Below, piece after piece: positions 54,657-64,000 of a stretch of DNA of 64,000 nt. Numbering within the stretch: position 1 is the first letter of the stretch; each line of letters opens with the position of its first letter. A model generated the notes under the pieces. It was given only the letters and a program-made list of their open reading frames with translations, made no database searches and was not told the origin of the DNA. This DNA comes from Streptomyces lienomycini (GTDB lineage: Bacteria > Actinomycetota > Actinomycetes > Streptomycetales > Streptomycetaceae), in assembly GCF_027947595.1 (NCBI RefSeq), contig NZ_CP116257.1:6074001-6138000 (forward strand). Reading direction: 5' to 3'. The position numbers and the translations under genes are program-made.

Positions 54657-55517
54657 ATGGGTGACGCGACCGCGAGGACTGGGGAACGCCTGGAGGACGG
54701 CGTTCCGCGCCCCGTCGCCGAGACGACGGGGAGGGGCCTCCTGCGCCGCCTTCGCGCTCCGCGCCGGCCCCGCCTGTGGTTCGAGATCCTTCTGATCGCG
54801 CTCAGTTACTGGACGTACTCCCTGGTCCGCAACGCGGTGCCGGAACAGCGGACGGCGGCGCTGCGCAACGCCGACTGGATCTGGCGCGTCGAGAACCAAC
54901 TCGGCATCGCCGTCGAGGAGTCCGTCAACCACGCCGTGAACTCGGTGACCTGGCTCGTCGTCGGCATGAACTACTACTACGCCACCATGCACTTCGTGGT
55001 GACCCTGGGCGTACTGGTGTGGCTCTTCCGCAGTCATCCCGGCCGCTACGCGGCGACCCGACTGGTCCTCTTCGCGACCACGGGCGTGGCCCTGGCCGGC
55101 TACTACCTGTTTCCGCTCGCCCCGCCCCGCCTGATGACCGGCGGGCACTTCGTCGACACGGTGCTGGTGCACCAGACGTGGGGGTCGATGGCGTCCGGGG
55201 ACCTGAAGAACATGTCCAACCAGTACGCGGCGATGCCGTCGATGCACATCGGGTGGTCGGTGTGGTGCGGGCTGACCGTCTTCGCGCTGGCCTCGGTGCC
55301 GTGGGTGCGGGTGCTGGGGCTGGTGTACCCGGCGCTCACGCTGGTGGTGATCGTGGCGACGGCGAACCACTTCTGGCTGGACGCGGTAGGGGGTGTGGCG
55401 TGTCTGGCGTTCGGGTACGGGGTCGCTGCCGTGTGGTACGGGAGGCTGCCGTACGCGTTGCCCCGGGTGGTGCCGCGGGCCGTACGGCGGAGGGTGTGGT
55501 TGCCGGGGCGGGCTTAG
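54657..55517 (+). CDS. PAP2-superfamily membrane phosphatase/lipid synthase
   Basis: The 286-residue product has about six membrane helices and PAP2 motifs MPSMHIGWSVW and ANHFWLDAVGG, with catalytic His in each, as in inositol phosphorylceramide synthase-like enzymes. It acts on a lipid phosphate or phosphoinositide head group at the outer membrane face; the substrate is unknown. No ribosome binding site is seen before ATG 54657, so it may be leaderless. It is convergent with glnE. Confidence 0.85.
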   Translation: MGDATARTGERLEDGVPRPVAETTGRGLLRRLRAPRRPRLWFEILLIALSYWTYSLVRNAVPEQRTAALRNADWIWRVENQLGIAVEESVNHAVNSVTWLVVGMNYYYATMHFVVTLGVLVWLFRSHPGRYAATRLVLFATTGVALAGYYLFPLAPPRLMTGGHFVDTVLVHQTWGSMASGDLKNMSNQYAAMPSMHIGWSVWCGLTVFALASVPWVRVLGLVYPALTLVVIVATANHFWLDAVGGVACLAFGYGVAAVWYGRLPYALPRVVPRAVRRRVWLPGRA

Positions 55518-55596
55518 CTGCGGGGTGCCGCGACGCCGGGCCGCGCGACCTCCAGTCCCAGCCCCGGCAGCGGGGGCGCGGCCGAGGCGGAAGCCG

Positions 55597-58500
55597 TCAT
55601 GCGTAGAACAGCTCCTCCACCACCGTCCGGGCCCTGCGTGCCGTACGCCGGTACTCGTCCAGCATGTCGCCCGCGTGGCCCGAGGCGTGGCCGAGGTAGC
55701 GGCCCACGGCCGCCAGCTCGCGCGGGTCGGTCGGGAAGGTGTCGCCGGCCCGTCCCCGGACCAGCATCACGGCGTTGCGCACCCGGGTCGCCAGCACCCA
55801 CGCCTCGTCGAGGGTCGCGGTGTCCTCCTGCGAGACGAACCCGGCGTCCCGGGCGGCGGCCAGGGCCGCGCGTGTCCCGGTGGTCCGCAGCCCGGCGACC
55901 TCGTGCCCGTGCCGGAGCTGGAAGAGCTGCACGGTCCATTCCACGTCGGAGAGCCCGCCCGGCCCCAGTTTGGCGTGCAGCTTGGGGTCGGCGCCGCGCG
56001 GCAGCCGCTCGGACTCCATGCGGGCCTTGAGCCGCCGGATCTCCCGTACGGCGTCCTCCTCCAGCCCGCCCGCCGGGTAGCGCAGGGGGTCGATCAGCTC
56101 GATGAAGCGCCGCCCCAGGTCCTCGTCCCCGGCGACGAACTCGGCCCGCAGCAGGGCGTGCGACTCCCAGCCGAGCGACCAGCGCCGGTAGTAGGCCGCG
56201 TACGACTTCAGGGTCCGCACCAGCGGCCCGGACCGGCCCTCGGGGCGCAGGTCGGCGTCGATCAGCAGCGGCGGGTCGGCGCTCGGCACCTGGAGCAGGC
56301 GCCGCATCTCGGCGACGACCTTGTTGGCGGCGTCGCCCGCCTCCCGCTCGTCCACCCCGTCGCGGGGCTCGTGCACGAAGAGGACGTCCGCGTCGGAGCC
56401 GTAGCCCAGCTCGTGCCCGCCGAAGCGGCCCATGCCGATGATCGCGAACCGGGTGGGCAGGACGTCGCCCCACTTGTCGCGCACGACCGCCCGCAGCGTC
56501 CCCGCCAGCGTCGCCGCCGTCAGGTCGGACACGGCGCCGCCGACGAGGTCCACCAGGGCGCCCTGGTCGGCCTCGACGGGCTGGGCCTCGGTGCCGTAGG
56601 AGCCGACGATGTCCGCGGCGGCCGTGCGGAACAGCTCCCGGCGCCGTACGCCGCGTACCGCGGTGACGGCCTGTACGGCGTCGTCGGCGCGGCGGACCGC
56701 GGCGAGGGTCTCCTGCTCCAGCTGGGCCCGGCCGCGCGGCCGCAGTCCCCCGGCGACGCCGTCGCCGAGCAGCGCGACCGCCTCCGGGGCCCGCATCAGC
56801 AGGTCGGGGGCGAGCCGCCCGGCGGACAGCACGCGGGCGAGGTTCTCGGCGGCGGCGCCCTCGTCCCGCAGCAGCCGGAGGTACCAGGGGGTCTTGCCGA
56901 GCGCGTCGGAGACCTTGCGGAAGTTGAGCAGCCCGGTGTCCGGGTCGGCGGAGTCGGCGAACCAGCCCAGCAGCACGGGCAGCAGGGTCCGCTGGATGGC
57001 GGCCTTGCGGGTGACGCCGGACGCCAGCGCCTCCAGGTGCCGCAGGGCGGCGGCCGGGTCGGCGTATCCGAGGGCGACCAGGCGTTCCCGGGCCGCCTCG
57101 GGGCTGAGCCGGGCCTCGCCGGGGGCGAGCTGGGCGACGGCGTCGAGCAGCGGCCGGTAGAACAGCTTCTCGTGCAGCCGGCGTACGACGGAGGCGTGCC
57201 GCTTCCAGGCGCGCAGCAGCCCGGCGACCGGGTCGGTGCGCAGGCCCAGGGAGCGGCCGAGGCGGCGCAGGTCGGCCTCGTCCTCGGGCACGAGGTGGGT
57301 GCGGCGCAGCCGGTGCAGCTGGATGCGGTGCTCCATGGAGCGCAGGAAGCGGTACGCCTCGTCGAGCTGGGCGGCGTCGGTGCGGCCGACGTAGCCGCCC
57401 GCGGCGAGGGCCTCCAGCGCGTCGAGTGTGGTGCCGCTGTGCAGGGAGGTGTCGGCCCGCCCGTGCACCAGTTGGAGGAGCTGTACGGCGAACTCGACGT
57501 CCCGGAGGCCGCCGGGGCCGAGTTTCAGCTGCCGGTCGACCTCGGCGACGGGGATGGTCTCCACCACCCGGCGGCGCATCTTCTGCACGTCCGGGACGAA
57601 GTTCTCGCGGTCGGCGGCCTGCCACACCAGGGGCTGGAGGGCGGCGACGTACTCGGCGCCGAGGCCGGGGTCGCCGGCCACCGGGCGGGCCTTGAGCAGC
57701 GCCTGGAACTCCCAGGTCTTGGCCCAGCGCTGGTAGTAGGCGACGTGGCTGCTGAGGGTGCGCACGAGGGGGCCGTTGCGGCCCTCGGGGCGGAGGTTGG
57801 CGTCGACGGGCCAGATGGAGCCCTCGACGGTGGTCTCGGAGCAGATCCGCATCAGGTGCGCGGCGAGCGAGGTCGCGGCCCGCATCGCCCCGGTCTCGTC
57901 GGCGTCGGGGCCCGTGTCCGACGCCTCGCCCACGAAGATGACGTCGACGTCGGAGACGTAGTTCAGCTCGTGTCCGCCGCACTTGCCCATCGCGATCACC
58001 GCGAGCCTGCACCGCGCGGCGTCCTCGGGCGCGGCGGCCTCGGCGAGGGCCAGGGCGGCGCGCAGGGTGGCGGTGGCGAGGTCGGCCAGCTCGGCGGCGG
58101 TCTCGGCGACGTCGATGGTGCCGCACACGTCACGGGCGGCGATGGACAGCAGGCAGCGCCGGTAGGCGACGCGCAGGGAGACCGGGTCGGTGGCCTCGGC
58201 GAGCCCCCGCTCGAACTCCTCGACACCGCGGTGCAGGTCCCGCGGCTCGTACGTCACCAGGGCCTGCCAGTCCCCGGCGTGCCGGGCGAGGTGGTCGGCG
58301 AGCGCCTCGGAGGCGCCGAGCACACCGAGGAGACGGTCGCGCAGCGGCTTGGCCGCTATCAGCGTGTCCAGCAGCTCCTGCCGGGCGGTGGGGTCGGGCT
58401 GCGCCTCCAGGAGCCGCACCAGTCCGTGCAGGGCGAGGTCCGGGTCGGCGGTGGCGCCCAGCGCCTCCAGGAGGACGGGGTCGGCGCGCAGCTCGGCCAG

Positions 58501-58599
58501 TTCCGCGCCGTCCAGGAGTCGTTCGGCGGCCGAGGGATCGGTGAAGCCGTGCCGCAGCAGCCGTGTGAAGGTACTGCTCCTGCGCCCCGGCGCCGTCAT
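55597..58599 (-). CDS. glnE: Glutamine synthetase adenylyltransferase GlnE
   Basis: The 1000-residue bifunctional enzyme adds and removes AMP on Tyr397 of GlnA. Two nucleotidyltransferase domains are visible: an N-terminal one with [20 protein letters not shown] (about 204-223), normally deadenylylating, and a C-terminal one with [20 protein letters not shown] (about 715-730), normally adenylylating. Helical linkers separate them. Length is typical. It lies near glnA, glnII and glnA2. Its target motif is intact in GlnA and absent from GlnII. About 170 bases separate its start from the divergent yefM. Confidence 0.96.
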   Translation of the reverse strand: MTAPGRRSSTFTRLLRHGFTDPSAAERLLDGAELAELRADPVLLEALGATADPDLALHGLVRLLEAQPDPTARQELLDTLIAAKPLRDRLLGVLGASEALADHLARHAGDWQALVTYEPRDLHRGVEEFERGLAEATDPVSLRVAYRRCLLSIAARDVCGTIDVAETAAELADLATATLRAALALAEAAAPEDAARCRLAVIAMGKCGGHELNYVSDVDVIFVGEASDTGPDADETGAMRAATSLAAHLMRICSETTVEGSIWPVDANLRPEGRNGPLVRTLSSHVAYYQRWAKTWEFQALLKARPVAGDPGLGAEYVAALQPLVWQAADRENFVPDVQKMRRRVVETIPVAEVDRQLKLGPGGLRDVEFAVQLLQLVHGRADTSLHSGTTLDALEALAAGGYVGRTDAAQLDEAYRFLRSMEHRIQLHRLRRTHLVPEDEADLRRLGRSLGLRTDPVAGLLRAWKRHASVVRRLHEKLFYRPLLDAVAQLAPGEARLSPEAARERLVALGYADPAAALRHLEALASGVTRKAAIQRTLLPVLLGWFADSADPDTGLLNFRKVSDALGKTPWYLRLLRDEGAAAENLARVLSAGRLAPDLLMRAPEAVALLGDGVAGGLRPRGRAQLEQETLAAVRRADDAVQAVTAVRGVRRRELFRTAAADIVGSYGTEAQPVEADQGALVDLVGGAVSDLTAATLAGTLRAVVRDKWGDVLPTRFAIIGMGRFGGHELGYGSDADVLFVHEPRDGVDEREAGDAANKVVAEMRRLLQVPSADPPLLIDADLRPEGRSGPLVRTLKSYAAYYRRWSLGWESHALLRAEFVAGDEDLGRRFIELIDPLRYPAGGLEEDAVREIRRLKARMESERLPRGADPKLHAKLGPGGLSDVEWTVQLFQLRHGHEVAGLRTTGTRAALAAARDAGFVSQEDTATLDEAWVLATRVRNAVMLVRGRAGDTFPTDPRELAAVGRYLGHASGHAGDMLDEYRRTARRARTVVEELFYA

Positions 58600-58730
58600 C
58601 TCGGCCTCCTGTCGGACTGCGGGGCGCGTGGGCCCGGTCGGATCAAGGTCGTACGGGCTGAGCGTAGCCGGACAACGGCGTGCGGGCGCCGGGGCGTACC
58701 GCTCCCGATCCCCGGTGGACCCCTCCCGAC

Positions 58731-58751
58731 TCGTACGATATCTTGTACAAG
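58731..58751. promoter_or_regulatory. YefM-YoeB operator
   Basis: Two palindromes, TCGTACGA (58731-58738) and CTTGTACAAG (58742-58751), sit about 30 bases before yefM. A TGTACA core is the known YefM target in E. coli, so this is the likely autoregulatory site. Confidence 0.75.
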
Positions 58752-58772
58752 CCGAGGAAGGGAGGCACTGGT

Positions 58773-59036
58773 ATGTCCATTACCGCCAGCGAAGCCCGTC
58801 AGAATCTGTTCCCGCTGATAGAGCAGGTCAACGAGGACCACGCCCCGGTACACATCACCTCCCGCAAGGGGAACGCCGTGCTCATGTCCGAGGAGGACTT
58901 CACGGCGTGGACGGAGACGGTGCATCTGCTGCGCTCCCCGCGCAACGCCCGCCGTCTGCTCGACTCCATCGCGGAGGCCGAAGCGGGCGGGGCACGGCGG
59001 CACGACCTGATCGACCCGGACGCGGAGCGGGCGTGA
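58773..59036 (+). CDS. yefM: Antitoxin YefM
   Basis: The 87-residue product is a Phd/YefM antitoxin: [20 protein letters not shown] for DNA binding and dimerisation, [17 protein letters not shown], then [22 protein letters not shown]-terminal acidic part follows that should wrap the toxin. It neutralises YoeB and, with it, represses the operon. GGGAGG precedes ATG 58773. The toxin start overlaps its stop. Confidence 0.95.
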   Translation: MSITASEARQNLFPLIEQVNEDHAPVHITSRKGNAVLMSEEDFTAWTETVHLLRSPRNARRLLDSIAEAEAGGARRHDLIDPDAERA

Positions 59037-59287
59037 GAATCACTTTCACGTCCCACGGCTGGGAGGACTACGTCCACTGGGCCGAGAGCGACCGGAAGGT
59101 GACCAAGCGGATCAACAGGCTGATCTCCGACATCACCCGTGACCCGTTCAAGGGCATCGGCAAGCCGGAGCCGCTCAAGGGGGACCTGTCGGGCTACTGG
59201 TCACGGCGCATCGACGACACGCACCGTCTCGTGTACAAGCCCACCGACGACGTGCTGATCATCGTCCAGGCGCGCTACCACTACTGA
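59033..59287 (+). CDS. yoeB: Toxin YoeB (ribosome-dependent mRNA endonuclease)
   Basis: The 84-residue product has the RelE-like fold and YoeB motifs: [51 protein letters not shown] and the end [20 protein letters not shown] with the catalytic His-Tyr. It cuts mRNA in the ribosomal A site. GTG 59033 overlaps the yefM stop as GTGA, which keeps antitoxin production first. Its last seven bases overlap the end of nadE on the other strand. Confidence 0.94.
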   Translation: MRITFTSHGWEDYVHWAESDRKVTKRINRLISDITRDPFKGIGKPEPLKGDLSGYWSRRIDDTHRLVYKPTDDVLIIVQARYHY

Positions 59288-61095
59288 GGCGTGCCCGAAC
59301 CGGCTGGTGCAGCGGCTCGGCCGCCTCGGCCGGTCTCGCGCCAGCGGTTGGTGACCGGCAGGCGGCGGTCCCTGCCGAAGCCCTTGGGCGAGATCTTGGT
59401 GCCCGGCGGGTACTGCCGCCGCTTGTACTCCGCGGCGTCCACCATGCGCAGCGTCCGCGTCACCAGTTCCCGGTCGTATCCGGCGGCCACGATCTCGTCC
59501 GCGCCCCGGTCGCGGTCGACGTACAGGGCGAGGATCGCGTCCAGCACCGGGTAGTCCGGCAGGGAGTCCGTGTCGACCTGGCCGGGGCGCAGCTCGGCGC
59601 TGGGCGGCTTGGTGATCGAGTTCTCGGGGATGGGCGGGGTCCGGCCGCGGTCCCGGGCCGCCCGGTTGCGCCACTCGGCGAGGCGGAGGACCGACGTCTT
59701 GTACACGTCCTTGATGGGCCCGTACGCGCCCACCGAGTCGCCGTACAGCGTGGAGTAGCCGACCGCCAGCTCCGACTTGTTGCCGGGGGCCAGCACGAGG
59801 TGGCCCTCCTGGTTGGAGATGGCCATCAGCAGCGTGCCGCGCAGCCGGGACTGGAGGTTCTCCTCCGCCAGTCCGGTCAGCTCCAGCGCGCCCGTGTACG
59901 CGTCGAACATCGGCTCGATGGACACGGTGCGGAGGGTGAGGCCGGTGCGCCGGGCCAGCTCGGCCGCGTCGTCCCGGGAGTGCTGGGAGGAGTACCTGGA
60001 CGGCATCGAGACGCCGTACACGTGCCGCGCGCCGAGTGCGTCGCAGGCGATCGACGCGACCAGCGCGGAGTCGATGCCGCCGGACAGGCCGATCAGCACC
60101 GAGCGGAAGCCGTTCTTCGCGACGTAGGCGCGCAGGCCGGTGACGAGGGCCGAGTAGACCTCCTCGTCGTCGTCCAGCGGCTCGGCGTGGCCGCCGGACC
60201 GCCACGGCTCACCGGCGGGCATCGTGTCCGCCGCCTCCTCCGCTTCGGAGAGCACCACCCGGTCGATGCGCAGTCCGTCGTCCACGACGCCCGCGGGCGG
60301 CTGCGCCTCGGCGGCGGGCAGGTCGAGGTCCAGCACCACGCACCCCTCGGTGAACCGCGGCGCCCGCGCCAGAACCCGCCCGTCCCGGTCGACGACGATC
60401 GAGTCGCCGTCGAAGACCAGCTCGTCCTGCCCGCCGGTCATGGCGAGGTAGGCGGTGGTGCACCCGGCCTCCTGGGCGCGCTTGCGGACCAGTTCGAGCC
60501 GGGTGTCGTCCTTGTCGCGCTCGTACGGGGAGGCGTTGACGGAGAGCAGCAGCCCGGCCCGCGCCGAGCGGGTGGCCGGCACCCGGCCGCCGTCCTGCCA
60601 GAGGTCCTCGCAGATGGCGAGCGCCACGTCGACGCCGCGCACCCGCACCACGGGCAGGGTGTCGCCGGGCACGAAGTGGCGGTACTCGTCGAAGACGCCG
60701 TAGTTCGGCAGGTGGTGCTTGGCGAAGCTGAGCGCCACCTCGCCGCCGTGCAGCACGGCCGCCGCGTTCTGCGGGGCGCCGGCGGGCTGGCCGTACCTGG
60801 GCTGCGCGGTCGCCGAGCGGTCGAGGTGGCCGACGACCACGGGTACCGCGCCGAGGCCCTCGTCCGCCAGCCGCGCCGCGAGCGAGCGCAGGGCGGCGCG
60901 GGACGCCTCGACGAAGGAGGACCTGAGGGCCAGGTCCTCCACCGGGTACCCGGTCAGCGTCATCTCCGGGAACGCCACCAGGTGCGCTCCCTGCCCGGCC
61001 GCGTGCCGGGTCCAGCGCAGGACCGACTCGGCGTTGCCGTCGAGGTCGCCGACGGTGGAGTCGATCTGGTTGAGGGCGAGTCGTAGGCGGGGCAC
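59281..61095 (-). CDS. nadE: Glutamine-dependent NAD synthetase NadE
   Basis: The 604-residue enzyme makes NAD from deamido-NAD, ATP and glutamine. An N-terminal nitrilase-type glutaminase (about 1-270) has catalytic Glu in [10 protein letters not shown], Lys in [11 protein letters not shown] and Cys in ICEDLW. A C-terminal synthetase has the PP-loop [33 protein letters not shown] and [17 protein letters not shown] 61095 ([10 protein letters not shown]) matches the family start; GTG 61104 adds three residues. A TACAGT hexamer just upstream suggests a leaderless message. It supplies another use for glutamine in this region. Confidence 0.94.
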   Translation of the reverse strand: MPRLRLALNQIDSTVGDLDGNAESVLRWTRHAAGQGAHLVAFPEMTLTGYPVEDLALRSSFVEASRAALRSLAARLADEGLGAVPVVVGHLDRSATAQPRYGQPAGAPQNAAAVLHGGEVALSFAKHHLPNYGVFDEYRHFVPGDTLPVVRVRGVDVALAICEDLWQDGGRVPATRSARAGLLLSVNASPYERDKDDTRLELVRKRAQEAGCTTAYLAMTGGQDELVFDGDSIVVDRDGRVLARAPRFTEGCVVLDLDLPAAEAQPPAGVVDDGLRIDRVVLSEAEEAADTMPAGEPWRSGGHAEPLDDDEEVYSALVTGLRAYVAKNGFRSVLIGLSGGIDSALVASIACDALGARHVYGVSMPSRYSSQHSRDDAAELARRTGLTLRTVSIEPMFDAYTGALELTGLAEENLQSRLRGTLLMAISNQEGHLVLAPGNKSELAVGYSTLYGDSVGAYGPIKDVYKTSVLRLAEWRNRAARDRGRTPPIPENSITKPPSAELRPGQVDTDSLPDYPVLDAILALYVDRDRGADEIVAAGYDRELVTRTLRMVDAAEYKRRQYPPGTKISPKGFGRDRRLPVTNRWRETGRGGRAAAPAGSGTPQ

Positions 61096-61178
61096 GGGCC
61101 CCACTGTAATCGTCAGAACGACGCAATGGGGCGACGGTTGTGTTACCGCCTGATGTCCGAGACCTCACGCACGCCGTC

Positions 61179-61805
61179 TCAGCTCCTCGGTTTCGCGCCC
61201 CGCTCGGCCAGCAGGTCCGCCATCAGCCGGATCTCCGACTCCTGCGACTCCACCATGCCCCCGGCCAGCCGCTTCTCCACGCCGACGGTGCACCTGTCGA
61301 CGCACCCCTTCGCCATGTGGACGCCGCCCTTGTGGTGCTCGGTCATCAGCTGGAGGTAGAAGACCTCGGCCTGCTTCCCGTTGAGCGTCCCGAGCTTCTC
61401 CATCTCCGCGTCGGTGGCCATCCCGGGCATCAGCGAGCCCTTGCCCGCGGAGGGCGCGTCGCCCATGCCCATCCAGGTCATCGGCGGGTCGGAGGACACC
61501 TTGGGCAGCGCCCACAGGTCGAGCCAGCCGATCATCATGCCGCGCTGGTTGGCCTGGGTCTGCGCGATGTCGTACGCGAGCCGCCGCACCTCCTCGTCGT
61601 CGGTGCGGTCGCGCACGATGTACGACATCTCCACGGCCTGCTGGTGGTGGACCGACATGTCCCGCGCGAACCCGGCGTCCGCGGAGTCGGCGGACGGGAC
61701 CCGGCTGCCGCCGTCGTCCCCGGCGACCGCGTAGGTGATCCCACCGGCCGCGACGAGCACCGCGGCCGCGGCGCCCGCGATCCAGCCGGTCCGCTTCGGG
61801 GTCAC
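61179..61805 (-). CDS. DUF305 exported protein
   Basis: The 208-residue product has one N-terminal membrane or signal segment (WIAGAAAAVLVAAGGITYAV). A ferritin-like DUF305 domain with the paired motifs DMSVHHQQAVEMS and MTEHHKGGVHMAK follows, rich in His and Met. Some DUF305 proteins bind copper, but no copper genes are here. GTG 61805 overlaps the stop of the DUF3105 gene as GTGA, so the two are coupled and likely form one extracytoplasmic unit. Confidence 0.88.
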   Translation of the reverse strand: MTPKRTGWIAGAAAAVLVAAGGITYAVAGDDGGSRVPSADSADAGFARDMSVHHQQAVEMSYIVRDRTDDEEVRRLAYDIAQTQANQRGMMIGWLDLWALPKVSSDPPMTWMGMGDAPSAGKGSLMPGMATDAEMEKLGTLNGKQAEVFYLQLMTEHHKGGVHMAKGCVDRCTVGVEKRLAGGMVESQESEIRLMADLLAERGAKPRS

Positions 61806-62476
61806 TGGGACAGCCCGTTGGTGCACGCGGCCCCCGGCTCGGGGGTCTGCTCGCCCTGGACGAACTTCTCGAAGAACGTGTCCACGTTCGGGTCGTCGGC
61901 GCCGGTCACCGTGCGCTGGTGTCCCCAGGCGGACAGCACGATCGGGTCCTTCTGCTTCTCGTCCGGGCTCATCAGCGAGTACGGCGTCTTCTCGACCTTG
62001 GCGGCGAGCTTGTCGACGTCGGCCTTGTCCGCCTTGTCGGTGTACGTCACCCAGACGGCGCCGTGCTCCAGCGAGTGCACGGCGTTCTCGTTGTTCAGCG
62101 GCTTGGTGTAGACGTCGCCGTCGCAGTTCATCCAGACCTGGTTGTGGTCCCCTCCGACGGGGGGTTCGACGGGGTAGGTCACCTTCTCGGTGACGTGGTT
62201 GCGGCCGAGGTCGCCCTTCCAGGTCCGCAGCCCGTCCGCGTCGGTGGCGAACTTGCCGGAGGTCTTCGTCCCGTCGCCCTTGGACTCCATGCCGTCGGAG
62301 TCGTCGGACTGCGACCGGACGAGGAAGACGCCGCCGACGACGAGACCGGCGACGACCACGGTGCTGAGCGCGACCGTGAGGATCCGGTTGCGGCGGGTGC
62401 GGGCCTCCTCGGCACGCCGCATCTCGGCTATGCGGGCCTGTCGCGCCGTGGTGCTGCTCTTCTTGGCGGAACCCAT
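61802..62476 (-). CDS. DUF3105 membrane-anchored protein
   Basis: The 224-residue product has a basic cytosolic start (KKSSTTARQARIAEMRRAEE), one membrane helix (ILTVALSTVVVAGLVVGGVFLV) and an outer DUF3105 domain. The domain carries VTYPVEPPVGGDHN, WMNCDGDVYTKPL and VHSLEHGAVWVTY. It has two Cys (MNC, AAC) and several His that may bind metal. Function is unknown. It is coupled with the DUF305 gene, a common pairing in Streptomyces, and divergent from glnA2 across 303 bases. Confidence 0.88.
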   Translation of the reverse strand: MGSAKKSSTTARQARIAEMRRAEEARTRRNRILTVALSTVVVAGLVVGGVFLVRSQSDDSDGMESKGDGTKTSGKFATDADGLRTWKGDLGRNHVTEKVTYPVEPPVGGDHNQVWMNCDGDVYTKPLNNENAVHSLEHGAVWVTYTDKADKADVDKLAAKVEKTPYSLMSPDEKQKDPIVLSAWGHQRTVTGADDPNVDTFFEKFVQGEQTPEPGAACTNGLSQ

Positions 62477-62779
62477 GGGGTGTTGCCCTTCTGGGAAGAA
62501 ATCTCGGGAGGGATCTGAGGACGGAGAGGCGGTGAGGTCCGCTGATCGTAATGGCGCGGGACCGGTCCTTCGTAGGGAGGTCGCAGGATCCGTCCCGGCC
62601 GGATCCCAGGAATGGCCCGATCGAACAGGTGGCCTCTACGCTGCGCTCACGGGGCGGGCCGGCCGACCGAGGCCCGCAACGCGTACGAAACGGTCCTGTG
62701 GTGTGATGCTCAGGTGCCCGACCGCCTCCCGCCGTACCGGAGACAGGCGGCCTGACCAGCGAGGATGGGGAAGCGGAAG
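62477..62779. other. Intergenic region upstream of glnA2
   Basis: These 303 bases separate the divergent DUF3105 gene and glnA2. I see no ORF with a family match, no GlnR box of the gTnAc-n6-GaAAc type and no strong hairpin. It should carry both promoters, but none is clear to me. Confidence 0.6.
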
Positions 62780-64000
62780 ATGGACAAGCAGCAGGAGTTC
62801 GTGATCCGGACGCTGGAGGAGCGCGACATCCGGTTCGTACGCCTGTGGTTCACGGACGTGCTGGGCTTCCTCAAGTCCGTCGCCGTGGCCCCGGCCGAAC
62901 TGGAGCAGGCCTTCGACGAGGGCATCGGCTTCGACGGCTCCGCGATCGAGGGCTTCGCCCGGGTCTACGAGTCCGACATGATCGCCAAGCCGGACCCGTC
63001 GACGTTCCAGGTCCTGCCCTGGCGCGCGGAGGCCCCGGGCACGGCCCGCATGTTCTGCGACATCCTGATGCCGGACGGCTCGCCGTCCTTCGCGGACCCG
63101 CGCTACGTCCTCAAGCGCGCCCTGGCCCGCACCTCCGACCTGGGCTTCACCTTCTACACCCACCCGGAGATCGAGTTCTTCCTGCTGAAGGACAAGCCGG
63201 TCGACGGCTCGGTGCCCACCCCCGCCGACAACTCCGGCTACTTCGACCACACTCCGCAGAACATCGGCATGGACTTCCGCCGCCAGGCGATCACGATGCT
63301 GGAGTCGATGGGCATCTCGGTGGAGTTCTCCCACCACGAGGGCGCCCCGGGCCAGCAGGAGATCGACCTGCGCTACGCGGACGCACTGTCCACGGCCGAC
63401 AACATCATGACGTTCCGCCTGGTCATGAAGCAGGTGGCGCTGGAGCAGGGCCTCCAGGCCACGTTCATGCCGAAGCCGTTCTCGGAGTACCCGGGCTCGG
63501 GCATGCACACCCACCTCTCCCTCTTCGAGGGCGACCGCAACGCGTTCTACGAGTCCGGCGCGGAGTACCAGCTCTCCAAGGTGGGGCGCTCCTTCATCGC
63601 GGGCCTGCTGCGCCACGCCGCCGAGATCTCCGCGGTCACCAACCAGTGGGTGAACTCCTACAAGCGCATCTGGGGCGGCACCGAGCGCACCGCCGGCGCG
63701 GGCGGCGAGGCTCCCTCCTACATCTGCTGGGGCCACAACAACCGCTCCGCCCTGGTCCGCGTCCCGATGTACAAGCCCGGCAAGACCGGCTCGGCCCGCG
63801 TGGAGGTCCGCTCCATCGACTCCGGCGCCAACCCGTACCTCACCTACGCCGTCCTCCTCGCCGCCGGCCTCAAGGGCATCGAGGAGGGCTACGAGCTCCC
63901 GCCGGGCGCGGAGGACGACGTCTGGGCCCTCTCGGACGCGGAGCGCCGCGCCCTGGGCATCGAGCCCCTCCCCCAGAACCTGGGCGAGGCCCTCGCCCTG
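62780..64000 (+). CDS. glnA2: GlnA2, GSI-type gamma-glutamylpolyamine synthetase (3' cut by edge)
   Basis: The visible 407 residues are a GSI-like protein: VRLWFTDVLGFLKSVAVAP, FDGSAIEGFARVYESDM, TFMPKPFSEYPGSGMHTHLS for ATP, and NNRSALVRVPMYKPGKTGSA. In S. coelicolor GlnA2 was reported to glutamylate polyamines and not to replace GlnA for ammonium assimilation. The stop is beyond the window, so about 45 residues are missing. ATG 62780 has GGGGAAG upstream; ATG 62765 is in frame and would add five residues. No GlnR box was found upstream. Confidence 0.92.
   Translation, partial: MDKQQEFVIRTLEERDIRFVRLWFTDVLGFLKSVAVAPAELEQAFDEGIGFDGSAIEGFARVYESDMIAKPDPSTFQVLPWRAEAPGTARMFCDILMPDGSPSFADPRYVLKRALARTSDLGFTFYTHPEIEFFLLKDKPVDGSVPTPADNSGYFDHTPQNIGMDFRRQAITMLESMGISVEFSHHEGAPGQQEIDLRYADALSTADNIMTFRLVMKQVALEQGLQATFMPKPFSEYPGSGMHTHLSLFEGDRNAFYESGAEYQLSKVGRSFIAGLLRHAAEISAVTNQWVNSYKRIWGGTERTAGAGGEAPSYICWGHNNRSALVRVPMYKPGKTGSARVEVRSIDSGANPYLTYAVLLAAGLKGIEEGYELPPGAEDDVWALSDAERRALGIEPLPQNLGEALAL

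Noticed and set aside
55393..58818. 1141-codon open frame on the + strand
   Set aside because: Antisense shadow of glnE.

Overview
The window is from a Streptomyces chromosome. The evidence is very high GC with strong third-position GC bias, frequent GTG starts, GTGA/ATGA coupled overlaps, and several genes with no visible ribosome binding site directly upstream. The gene order from lipB-lipA through glnA, glnII, the mal operon, glnE and glnA2 is the one I know from the S. coelicolor core (roughly SCO2192-SCO2241). Numbering, identities and species were not checked.

Layout. Positions 1-10.2 kb look like an accessory secretion and conflict region. Two paralogous cassettes, each a small secreted protein followed by a secreted trypsin-fold protein with C-terminal FG-GAP/VCBS repeats, flank a minus-strand pair: a 1219-residue ALF-repeat/coiled-coil polymorphic toxin and an abutting cysteine-rich putative immunity gene. 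A gene of unknown function also lies between the cassettes. Both trypsin-fold proteins lack the catalytic His and Ser. Positions 10.3-15.7 kb hold an NsdA-like regulator, lipoate biosynthesis (lipB, lipA) and small membrane proteins. Positions 15.8-24.3 kb hold glnA and glnII, each behind a recognisable GlnR box, with htpX-pspAB, an AlkZ-like winged-helix protein, an ArsC-like reductase and a MarR/hydrolase divergon between them. Positions 24.3-36.5 kb are a mixed stretch: a decayed gene, a possible cysteine-rich leader peptide, a winged-helix regulator, a two-component system, a DUF1996 secreted protein, a sigma-like transmembrane hybrid, a ferredoxin-type reductase, a TetR regulator and a tautomerase.

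Positions 36.5-54.6 kb form a carbon-use block. A secreted bifunctional amylopullulanase breaks down starch; MalEFG imports the maltodextrins, AglA hydrolyses them inside the cell, and the LacI-type MalR probably represses the pathway. Inside this block sits an L-lactate module: an LldR-type repressor, lactate permease and LutABC. Three copies of the same palindrome (core GGTCCGACC) lie at its promoters.

Positions 54.6-64 kb hold a PAP2-family membrane enzyme, glnE (which adenylylates GlnA), the yefM-yoeB toxin-antitoxin pair, nadE, a DUF3105-DUF305 pair and the start of glnA2, which runs off the right edge. The window therefore carries three glutamine synthetase-family genes and the GlnE that controls one of them.

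No rRNA, tRNA, CRISPR array, insertion sequence or prophage was recognised. Many gene ends carry long perfect hairpins typical of Streptomyces terminators. All family assignments come from reading motifs, not from searches.
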